Below are positions 1-7,099 of a DNA stretch of 7,940 nt, piece after piece. Origin of the DNA: Ignavibacteriaceae bacterium (GTDB taxonomy: Bacteria > Bacteroidota > Ignavibacteria > Ignavibacteriales > Ignavibacteriaceae); contig JAPHUI010000070.1 of NCBI GenBank assembly GCA_026193755.1, forward strand, positions 1-7,940. The letters are read 5' to 3'. A program made the position numbers and the translations under genes. The notes beneath the pieces are model-generated. The model had not been told where the DNA came from, searched no databases, and was given only the letters and a program-made list of their open reading frames with translations. The number at the start of each line of letters is the position of its first letter. The stretch's first letter is position 1.

Positions 1-661
1 AGTCGATGCTGATGTTAATGAAGTTGCTAATGCAATTGGAAAAGATAAAAGAATTGGGGACAAGTTCTTGAATGCAAGTGTCGGATTCGGTGGTTCCTGC
101 TTTAAAAAAGATATACTCAATCTTGTTTACCTTTGCGAAACATTCGGATTATATGAAGTCGCGGCTTATTGGGAAAACATTGTAAAAATAAATGATTACC
201 AGACCTCCAGATTCGTCCAAAACATTAACAAAGCAATGTTCAATACAATAACAAATAAGCGAATTGCTATTTTCGGATATGCATTTAAAGCTAACACAAG
301 CGATACCAGGGAAACTGCTGCACTTTATGTAACAAGAAAGTTAATGACAGAGAGGGCACACGTAGTTATCTCAGATCCAAAGGCAATTAAAAATGCTAAA
401 AAAGATTTAAAAGAATACGGAAATGATATTGAGTACCAAGAAGATCCTTACAAGGCTGCAAAAGGTGCACATGCTGTTGCAATTGTAACTGAATGGGATA
501 TGTATAAAACCTTAGACTATGAAAAAATTTATCGAAGTATGGAAAAGCCTGCATTCATTTTTGACGGAAGGAATATTCTTGATCACGAAAAGTTATTCAA
601 AATTGGATACGAAGTGCATCCAATAGGGAGACCACCACTCGTTCATTTTAACGAAGGATAA
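1..661 (+). CDS. ugd: UDP-glucose 6-dehydrogenase, C-terminal part (5' truncated by window edge)
   Basis: The first complete codon is at base 2, and 219 residues are visible before the TAA. The enzyme oxidises UDP-glucose to UDP-glucuronate with two NAD+, in the cytoplasm, feeding polysaccharide and nucleotide-sugar synthesis. The active-site motif GFGGSCFKKD is at visible residues 28-37, with the catalytic Cys at bases 98-100. The UDP-binding C-terminal domain follows, with IAIFGYAFKANTSDTRE, DPYKAAKGAHAV, TEWDMYK and the loop FDGRNILD. From memory, the wording (FLNASVGFGGSC, LNLVYLCE, NDYQ, GAHAV..TEWDM) is much closer to animal UGDH than to typical bacterial Ugd. The N-terminal NAD-binding domain lies outside the window. 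A TTG at 68 is an internal Leu codon, not a start. The gene converges on pdxJ with a 21-base gap. Confidence 0.95.
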   Translation, partial: VDADVNEVANAIGKDKRIGDKFLNASVGFGGSCFKKDILNLVYLCETFGLYEVAAYWENIVKINDYQTSRFVQNINKAMFNTITNKRIAIFGYAFKANTSDTRETAALYVTRKLMTERAHVVISDPKAIKNAKKDLKEYGNDIEYQEDPYKAAKGAHAVAIVTEWDMYKTLDYEKIYRSMEKPAFIFDGRNILDHEKLFKIGYEVHPIGRPPLVHFNEG

Positions 662-668
662 TTTTAAT

Positions 669-699
669 GGCTCGTCAAAAGCCTAACTTCTGATGAGCC
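669..699. terminator. Possible weak terminator hairpin between convergent genes
   Basis: An inverted repeat pairs GGCTCGTCA (669-677) with TGATGAGCC (691-699), giving nine pairs including one G-T wobble and a 13-base loop. It starts just after the ugd stop and overlaps the last codons of pdxJ. The plus-strand flank TTATCATTT is only moderately T-rich and the minus-strand flank has no T run. A role in ending ugd transcription is therefore plausible but weakly supported. Confidence 0.3.
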
Positions 700-1396
700 T
701 TATCATTTCCTTTACAGCTTGATCAATTCCAACAACAACTGCACGCGCTATAATGGCGTGTCCTATGCTAACTTCATCGATGTCCTCAAGCTCTCTGAAA
801 ATTTTAATGTTCTGATAATTTAAACCATGCCCCGCATTTACACCAAGACCAAGTTTCTTTGCATGTTTTGCTCCTCCTCTTATCCTTTCAAGTTCATCAA
901 ATTGTTCCTCTTCAGTAAGTGCATTAGCAAAAACTCCGGTGTGTATTTCGATATAATCTGCACCTGCTTCGGCTGATGCATCAATCTGCGGGATATCGGG
1001 TTCAGTAAATATCGAGACATCAATATCTGCATTGTGAAGCTCTTCTATCGTTTCCTTTATTAACGCCGTATTATCTATAACATTTAATCCTCCCTCAGTT
1101 GTCAGCTCCTGTCTTTTTTCAGGAACAAGAGTAGCAAGTTCAGGTCCAACATCACATGCTATCTTGATGATTTCAGGCACAGCAGCCATTTCAAAATCAA
1201 GCTTTGTTGTCACAAGTTCTCTTAAAAGTCTTACATCACGTTCGTTTATATGTCTTCTATCCTCTCTTAAGTGAAAAACAATCCCATCTACTCCGGCTTG
1301 TTCTGCAATAAGCGCAGCGGTTACAGGATCAGGCTGTGTTTCACCTCTTGCGTTTCTTAACGTTGCAACATGATCAACATTTAAAGTAAATCTCAT
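683..1396 (-). CDS. pdxJ: Pyridoxine 5'-phosphate synthase PdxJ
   Basis: A full-length cytoplasmic TIM-barrel enzyme of 237 residues (E. coli PdxJ is about 243). It condenses 1-deoxy-D-xylulose 5-phosphate with 3-amino-1-hydroxyacetone 1-phosphate to pyridoxine 5'-phosphate, the last ring-forming step of the DXP-dependent vitamin B6 pathway. Hallmarks are NVDHVATLRNARG (6-18), HLREDRRHI (42-50), LVPEKRQELTTEGGL (90-104), IEIHTG (149-154), VNAGHGLNY (186-194) and IGHAIIARAV near the C-terminus. His42, Glu69 and His190 match the E. coli catalytic residues His45, Glu72 and His193. ATG is the start, with AAGGTG five bases upstream. Nine bases separate it from the upstream CPBP gene, so the two are probably co-transcribed. 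No second B6 gene is visible nearby. Confidence 0.97.
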   Translation of the reverse strand: MRFTLNVDHVATLRNARGETQPDPVTAALIAEQAGVDGIVFHLREDRRHINERDVRLLRELVTTKLDFEMAAVPEIIKIACDVGPELATLVPEKRQELTTEGGLNVIDNTALIKETIEELHNADIDVSIFTEPDIPQIDASAEAGADYIEIHTGVFANALTEEEQFDELERIRGGAKHAKKLGLGVNAGHGLNYQNIKIFRELEDIDEVSIGHAIIARAVVVGIDQAVKEMIRLIRS

Positions 1397-1401
1397 TTTA
1401 T

Positions 1402-1407
1402 CACCTT
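1402..1407 (-). promoter_or_regulatory. pdxJ ribosome binding site overlapping upstream stop codon
   Basis: On the minus strand the junction reads TAAGGTGATAAAATG. The TAA ends the CPBP gene, and its last two bases form the start of the AAGGTG Shine-Dalgarno sequence, five bases before the pdxJ ATG. This supports the chosen pdxJ start and suggests translational coupling of the two genes. Confidence 0.7.
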
Positions 1408-2209
1408 AAAAAAATGCTTTGATAATTTTTAAAACTGATTCAACCCCAACACCATAATCATTTGCACGGTAGCGTAAAGTTGAAATTAAATCTATCGATA
1501 ACATAACACCCATATGCGTAATCACACAATAATATATGGATCTGGTACGGAAAGCAAGTATGCCAAGCGCAATACCGCCGGCAATAGCACCGAAAGTTTC
1601 AGGTATAGGTTTTCCGTTATGCAAAATTACAAAAGGAATCATTTGAATCAGTACTGAGTAATAACCAAATTTTTTCTCCAATCCAAATAACATAAATCCA
1701 CGCCAGATAAATTCCCAACCAAACATGTATACCAGTAACGCAGATTCATAAATAATAAATTCGTCCCAGTTAGTCCTTGCAGATAATAGATGAGGATATT
1801 TTACAACAAAATCCGGAGTGGCTGAGAAAAACCAAACGAACGGAAGCATTATAATAAAAAATATTAGAGATAGAATGAGACCTATTTTATAGTCTCCAAA
1901 CTTCAACCCATAATCGTTAAGATTTTCTTTAAATATAAACTTGATTATCAGTGTTGATAAAATGAATAGAGTTATAAAATCGCCCAGAAACCAATAAAGA
2001 TATTCATACAAATAAACAGCAGGATCATTTTGCAGCGAAGGAAAGAAATTAATTCTGAAAAAATTTCTGGAAGTGAAGTACCAAGATATTGTTTGAAGAA
2101 CTGCAACTGAAAGGAAGATGATGATAACTTTCCGGTCCATTTCCCTCACAATTACTACCAGACCAGTTACTTCTTTTTTTATTTCTGAAATAATATTTTT
2201 TCTACGCAT
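1406..2209 (-). CDS. CPBP-family intramembrane protease-like protein
   Basis: A polytopic membrane protein of 267 residues with hydrophobic segments at roughly 28-45, 72-92, 109-129, 153-175, 182-198, 205-220 and 224-243. The C-terminal half matches the CPBP (CaaX protease and bacteriocin-processing, Abi, Rce1-like) fold. GWEFIWRGFMLFGL (164-177) stands for the EExxxR motif, FVILH (193-197) for FxxxH, and THMGVMLSID (231-240) for the third motif. Motif 1 keeps one Glu (166) and Arg170 but has Trp165 where the first Glu is usual. His232 is not followed by Asn four residues later. The HNGKPIPETFGAIAGG stretch recalls a WEF-type subfamily that I remember from myxobacteria and related groups. Substrate unknown; proteolysis is not assured. 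The ATG at 2209 has no clear ribosome binding site. Met24 (2138-2140), preceded by GAGGG, is an alternative start. It lies upstream of pdxJ in the same unit. Confidence 0.85.
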   Translation of the reverse strand: MRRKNIISEIKKEVTGLVVIVREMDRKVIIIFLSVAVLQTISWYFTSRNFFRINFFPSLQNDPAVYLYEYLYWFLGDFITLFILSTLIIKFIFKENLNDYGLKFGDYKIGLILSLIFFIIMLPFVWFFSATPDFVVKYPHLLSARTNWDEFIIYESALLVYMFGWEFIWRGFMLFGLEKKFGYYSVLIQMIPFVILHNGKPIPETFGAIAGGIALGILAFRTRSIYYCVITHMGVMLSIDLISTLRYRANDYGVGVESVLKIIKAFF

Positions 2210-2227
2210 TTCGAATTAAGAAATTCT

Positions 2228-2259
2228 TGACCAGATAAATATAAAACCAGCCTTGGTCA
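2228..2259. repeat. Short inverted repeat upstream of the CPBP gene
   Basis: TGACCA (2228-2233) and TGGTCA (2254-2259) form a perfect six-base inverted repeat with a 20-base spacer. It lies 19 bases upstream of the CPBP start, in the divergent region shared with groES. It could be an operator or a 5'-leader hairpin of the leftward transcript. A very weak leftward promoter candidate (TTAGTT, 18 bases, TATAAA on the minus strand) lies just beyond it. At this length chance is a real alternative. Confidence 0.25.
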
Positions 2260-2308
2260 GTTTATAGTATAAAGTTGAAATTTGAACTAAAATCTAAACT
2301 TTATGGTC

Positions 2309-2337
2309 TTGACAAAGAGAATACTTAATATTATTTT
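2309..2337 (+). promoter_or_regulatory. Sigma70-type promoter of groES-groEL
   Basis: A consensus -35 box TTGACA (2309-2314) is followed after 17 bases by TATTTT (2332-2337), a fair -10 box. The -10 box overlaps the first bases of the CIRCE left arm, so repressor bound there would block RNA polymerase directly. Transcription would start near 2344, inside CIRCE, giving a leader of about 50 bases before groES. Confidence 0.7.
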
Positions 2338-2362
2338 AGCACTCCCCAAATAAGAGTGCTAA
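2336..2362 (+). promoter_or_regulatory. CIRCE operator (HrcA binding site)
   Basis: A perfect 9-9-9 CIRCE element: TTAGCACTC (2336-2344), a nine-base spacer, and GAGTGCTAA (2354-2362). It matches the consensus at every arm position. CIRCE is bound as DNA by the heat-shock repressor HrcA, whose activity depends on GroEL, so groESL represses itself when chaperone is in excess. Its position on the -10/start region of the groES promoter is the standard arrangement. The hrcA gene is not in the window. Confidence 0.97.
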
Positions 2363-2393
2363 TAAACTAATTAATAAAATTAAGGAGTAAAAT

Positions 2394-2690
2394 ATGGCAA
2401 AAATAAAATTAAATCCACTAGCTGACCGGGTTGTTGTAAAACCTGCGGAAGCTGAAGAAAAAACCAAAGGCGGAATTATCCTGCCAGACACCGCAAAGGA
2501 AAAACCTGTTGAAGGAACTGTTGCTGCTGCAGGTCCAGGAAAAATTTCTGATAACGGAGAATTGGTAAAGATGGCTATAAAAGTTGGTGATAAAGTTCTT
2601 TACGGAAAGTACAGCGGTACTGAAGTTACAATCGAAGGCGAAGAATATCTCATCATGCGCGAAAGCGATATCTTCGCAATAATTCCCTAA
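2394..2690 (+). CDS. groS: Co-chaperonin GroES (Hsp10)
   Basis: A full-length 98-residue co-chaperonin. Seven copies form the lid on the GroEL ring, closing the folding chamber in the cytoplasm. The sequence shows the family start [11 protein letters not shown] (7-17) and the mobile loop [18 protein letters not shown] (21-38), whose Ile-Ile-Leu (28-30) contacts GroEL. It also has the GTVAAAGPG turn, [14 protein letters not shown] and the ending [13 protein letters not shown]. The start ATG has a strong AAGGAG six bases upstream. It is the first gene of the CIRCE-controlled operon, with groEL 39 bases downstream. Nothing in it is unusual. Confidence 0.98.
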   Translation: MAKIKLNPLADRVVVKPAEAEEKTKGGIILPDTAKEKPVEGTVAAAGPGKISDNGELVKMAIKVGDKVLYGKYSGTEVTIEGEEYLIMRESDIFAIIP

Positions 2691-2723
2691 CTAATTATTA
2701 ATTCTGAAAACAATAAAAGGTAA

Positions 2724-4367
<1,644 letters not shown>

Positions 4368-4392
4368 TAGTACTTTCAATCCAATTAAAAAG

Positions 4393-4418
4393 AAGGCGGG
4401 CAAGTTCCCGCCTTTTTT
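4393..4418 (+). terminator. Rho-independent terminator of groES-groEL
   Basis: A GC-rich stem pairs AAGGCGGG (4393-4400) with CCCGCCTT (4407-4414) around a six-base loop. The T run at 4413-4418 and further T-rich sequence follow. It lies 25 bases after the groEL stop and is a textbook intrinsic terminator. It separates the chaperonin operon from the ABC transporter genes. Confidence 0.95.
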
Positions 4419-4469
4419 ATTTTAAATCTTCCTTTTTCTGGTCTGAGTTTTGCGGTTTTAATTGATTAA

Positions 4470-4485
4470 TGTTGAATTTTCAACA
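4470..4485. promoter_or_regulatory. 16-base palindrome upstream of the ABC transporter operon
   Basis: TGTTGAA (4470-4476) and TTCAACA (4479-4485) form a perfect seven-base inverted repeat around TT, 34 bases before the favoured ATPase start. It sits where an operator or promoter element would be expected. A weak promoter reading is TTGAAT (4472-4477) with an AT-rich box near 4497. Nothing identifies a regulator. Confidence 0.3.
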
Positions 4486-4519
4486 CTCAGTAGCAATAAA
4501 TCAAAATAATTCAGGTATA

Positions 4520-5239
4520 ATGCTCACACTAGCAAACCTAAGTAAGAAATTCGGAAATTTTATCGCGGTAAATAATATCAACCTGGAAATTAGGGAAGGT
4601 GATTTTTTCGGATTTCTGGGGCAAAACGGTGCTGGAAAAACTACCACCATAAAAATGATTACGGGCTTATATTCACCTACCAAAGGTAAAATAATTATCG
4701 GCGGGTTTGATATTCAAAAAAATCCAATAGAAGCAAAAAGTCTTATTGGCTACATTCCGGATCAACCTTTCTTATACGAAAAATTAACAGGCAGAGAGTT
4801 CCTGTACTTTTGCGGTGGACTATATAAAATCGATAAAGTAAAATTAAAAAATAAAATTGAAGAAATTATTGATCAGCTTAAAATCGGAGAATGGGTGGAT
4901 AAGCGCACCGAAGAATATTCTCAGGGAATGAAACAAAGAATCGCTATTGCCTCAGCTCTTCTTCACAATCCCAAGCTTCTTGTTGTGGATGAACCAATGA
5001 TAGGACTTGATCCGCAAAGCGCCTTGGTTGTTAAAAATGTTTTAAAGCAGAAAGCATCCGAAGGAGCTGCAATATTTATGTCGACTCACAGTTTAAATGT
5101 CGCAGAAGAAATTTGTTCGAGAATCGGAATAATAAAAGACGGTCAGATGATTCTTGAGGATGAGAAAGAAATTGTTGAGCAAATAAGAGGAACTGATCAT
5201 CATAATCTTGAATCACTTTTCCTTCACTTGACAAAATAA
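4520..5239 (+). CDS. ABC transporter ATP-binding protein
   Basis: A cytoplasmic nucleotide-binding subunit of 239 residues from the chosen start. It should power the permease encoded immediately downstream. In order it has Walker A GQNGAGKTT (34-42), a Q-loop region IGYIPDQPFLYEKLTG (76-91) and signature YSQGMKQR (133-140). Walker B LLVVDEP (153-159), D-loop GLDP (162-165) and the switch His190 in STHSLN complete the set, so all catalytic elements are present. The overall wording (VNNINLEIREGDFFGFLGQNGAGKTT) fits the ABC-2/NatA/CcmA-like exporter class. An in-frame ATG at 4469 would add 17 residues that have no family counterpart and has no ribosome binding site. The ATG at 4520 is preceded by AGGT and starts at the usual MLTLANLSKKFG, so I prefer it. 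Substrate unknown. Confidence 0.93.
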   Translation: MLTLANLSKKFGNFIAVNNINLEIREGDFFGFLGQNGAGKTTTIKMITGLYSPTKGKIIIGGFDIQKNPIEAKSLIGYIPDQPFLYEKLTGREFLYFCGGLYKIDKVKLKNKIEEIIDQLKIGEWVDKRTEEYSQGMKQRIAIASALLHNPKLLVVDEPMIGLDPQSALVVKNVLKQKASEGAAIFMSTHSLNVAEEICSRIGIIKDGQMILEDEKEIVEQIRGTDHHNLESLFLHLTK

Positions 5240-6934
5240 ATGAAAGTGCTTTTCCACATATTAAAATTCAAAATCCTCTTCGTAATTAAATCGCAAGGAA
5301 ATTTTAATCTAAGCTCTGTAATAAAAAGTTTAGGTGTAATAACCGTATATAGCATCTTTGTCGTTGGTGTATATGTTTTAGCAAAGAATATTATTGCATA
5401 TTTGCTGGAAGACGTTAAGATAGGGATGTATTTGTTTCACCGGTTCATTTTTGTAGTGTTGTTTATTTTCTTTATGGCAGTGAATATTGGAAACATAGTT
5501 GTTTCATACTCAACATTCTTTAAGACAAAAGAGGTTGATTTTTTACTGACTACACCTCTTTCATTCACAAAAATATTTCTTGTAAAATTTTTTGATAATT
5601 TCTTTTACAGTTCATCAACTCTGCTTTTGATAATATCAGCTGTTATTGCAAGCTACTCTTTTTATTTTGGACTTCCCTGGTACTTTATCCCCTTCGCATT
5701 GTCTTTTATAATTCTGCCATTCATGTTTATTGCCGGTATGCTGGGAGCTATAATATTACTTATTATCATGAGGGTTGCTGCAAGATTCGGTATAAAAAAG
5801 GTTCTTGTAACTCTTGCCACAGTTTATGCCAGTGCTACGATATTATTTTATTACTTCAGTAGTCCTGTAAACCTCATTACCAAAGTATTTCAATATTTTC
5901 CAAACATGAATAATTATTTCGGGTTCTTAGAAAATCCGATAGTAAAATTACTTCCAAACCACTGGGTTGCAGAATCATTATACTGGATTACAACTGGAAA
6001 GGATTATGCTGCTGGCTGGTATATTTATCTTTTAATAATAACTTCGGTTTTGTTTTTTCTTTTCTCATTATTGATAGCAAAGAAATGGTTTTATAAAACT
6101 TGGCTGGTGTTTTTGAACCTCTCAAGCGAGCTTTCAGTAAAGAAGAAGAAGAATAGTAAAGTATTTTTTTCCTTCGAAAATAATTCTTCATTAAAACCGA
6201 GACGTGAGGCATTGATAAAACGCGAGCTTCTCCTGTTCATAAGAGAACCAAGTCAATGGAGCCATTTTATTGTAATGATATTTCTAATTTCAATTTTCAT
6301 TTTATCAATTTCGAGCGTAGATGTAATAATCCTAAAATCTTATGACGTCTATCTCAAAGCACTTGTTTACCTGGTTATCTATTTGTTCAATGTTTTTTTA
6401 ATTGCCTCGCTATCAATAAGATTCATATTTCCCCTTGTTAGCCTTGAAGGTGAGACAATCTGGAAAGTCAGGAGTGCCCCACTGAATTATAAAAAACTTA
6501 TGCTTACGAGACTGTTCATTTACTTTCTGGTAATTTTTATAATTGGGCAGGTTCTTAACTTTGTTTCAAACTATCAGTTCTCTGTTCCGCTCGCAGCAAT
6601 TTCACAATTAAATACGGCTTTTGTTACTATAACATTGGTATCACTAAATTTTGGAATGGGAGCAATGTTTGCAAATTATAAAGAAAGAAATCCTATCCGG
6701 GTTGCTTCGTCACAAGGAGCTTCACTTACATTTTTATTCACTATAATTTATCTGGTATTTCTGATTATTCTACTATTCGCACCGGTAAGTAATTATTTTT
6801 ATGCTATTGAAAGAGGAAGCCTCATATCAATTTCTCAATTGCTTTATACAAGTTTTATGCTGGGTGCAGTTACCTTACTATTTTCTTATCTAAGCATTTC
6901 AAAAGGTGTCAGACATTTCAATAATGACGTTTAA
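5240..6934 (+). CDS. ABC exporter permease, large two-half membrane protein
   Basis: A 564-residue integral membrane protein starting on the base after the ATPase stop (TAAATG) with no Shine-Dalgarno sequence, so translation is probably coupled. About twelve hydrophobic segments fall into two groups, roughly 33-207 plus 259-281 and 340-552. A charged cytoplasmic linker (285-338, with KKKK at 301-304) lies between them. The halves look related. LKFKILFVIKSQGN (8-21) resembles IKRELLLFIREPSQW (326-340), and DFLLTTPLSFTKIFLVK (100-116) resembles WKVRSAPLNYKKLMLTR (408-424). SLEGETIW (401-408) precedes the second. This fits putative ABC exporter permeases that I recall as Pfam ABC_tran_2; the family assignment is from memory. 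With its ATPase it would make an exporter of unknown substrate. The fused halves could supply both membrane domains in one chain. Confidence 0.85.
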   Translation: MKVLFHILKFKILFVIKSQGNFNLSSVIKSLGVITVYSIFVVGVYVLAKNIIAYLLEDVKIGMYLFHRFIFVVLFIFFMAVNIGNIVVSYSTFFKTKEVDFLLTTPLSFTKIFLVKFFDNFFYSSSTLLLIISAVIASYSFYFGLPWYFIPFALSFIILPFMFIAGMLGAIILLIIMRVAARFGIKKVLVTLATVYASATILFYYFSSPVNLITKVFQYFPNMNNYFGFLENPIVKLLPNHWVAESLYWITTGKDYAAGWYIYLLIITSVLFFLFSLLIAKKWFYKTWLVFLNLSSELSVKKKKNSKVFFSFENNSSLKPRREALIKRELLLFIREPSQWSHFIVMIFLISIFILSISSVDVIILKSYDVYLKALVYLVIYLFNVFLIASLSIRFIFPLVSLEGETIWKVRSAPLNYKKLMLTRLFIYFLVIFIIGQVLNFVSNYQFSVPLAAISQLNTAFVTITLVSLNFGMGAMFANYKERNPIRVASSQGASLTFLFTIIYLVFLIILLFAPVSNYFYAIERGSLISISQLLYTSFMLGAVTLLFSYLSISKGVRHFNNDV

Positions 6935-6962
6935 GATTATTTAAGGAGAGGGCTTTTAATTT

Positions 6963-7003
6963 GGGCGAGCCTGCTTGTCGGCAGACAGGTCATCGACCCG
7001 CCC
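6963..7003. repeat. Intergenic palindromic repeat, GC-rich hairpin
   Basis: An outer stem GGGCG (6963-6967) / CGCCC (6999-7003) encloses an inner hairpin, CCTGCTTG (6970-6977) with CAGACAGG (6982-6989), around TCGG. The inner stem has one mismatch and one G-T wobble. The base composition is clearly more GC-rich than the flanking genes. It lies 28 bases after the permease stop and may end the exporter transcript (TTACTTT follows). It looks like a dispersed intergenic palindrome, which needs other copies in the genome to confirm. Confidence 0.55.
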
Positions 7004-7015
7004 TTACTTTCAGAT

Positions 7016-7094
7016 TGTCATCCCGAATTCATTTCGGGATCTTCTTTTATGTCATCAAGCTTCTGATCCCGATTTTTATCGGGACAGAATGACA
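7016..7094. repeat. Composite intergenic repeat: two inverted palindromic units
   Basis: Hairpin A pairs ATCCCGAA (7020-7027) with TTCGGGAT (7033-7040) around TTCAT and is followed by CTTCTTTTAT. Hairpin B pairs TCCCGAT (7067-7073) with ATCGGGA (7078-7084) around TTTT. TGTCAT at 7016-7021 and ATGACA at 7089-7094 bracket the whole as inverted ends, and TGTCATC recurs at 7050-7056. Read on the minus strand, the second unit (TGTCAT, a short insert, CCCGA...TCGGGATC) matches the first. The two are therefore inverted copies of one palindromic element. Similar TGTCATCC(C/T)GA...TC(G/A)GGATCT repeats are common between genes in the Bacteroidota group, from memory. Hairpin A could also act as a terminator for the rightward operon. 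Confidence 0.65.
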
Positions 7095-7099
7095 GAGTC

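Noticed and set aside
68..70. TTG at 68 as the start of the UDP-glucose dehydrogenase
   Set aside because: The frame is open to the left edge and the residues before it (IGDKFL) belong to the conserved family motif leading into NASVGFGGSC.
4469..4519. 17-residue N-terminal extension of the ABC ATPase from ATG 4469
   Set aside because: No ribosome binding site, no match to the usual ABC N-terminus, and it overlaps a palindrome. The ATG at 4520 fits better.
4516..4521. TATAAT resembling a -10 box
   Set aside because: It overlaps the ATPase start codon and no -35 box lies 16-18 bases upstream, so it is probably chance.
5988..6212. Minus-strand open frame inside the ABC permease gene
   Set aside because: Low-complexity antisense translation over a continuous plus-strand gene; no independent support.
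6961..7092. Small plus-strand open frame from TTG at 6961, with AAGGAG at 6943-6948
   Set aside because: The roughly 43-codon frame consists wholly of the palindromic repeats, the Shine-Dalgarno spacing is 12 bases, and the translation has no protein-like feature.
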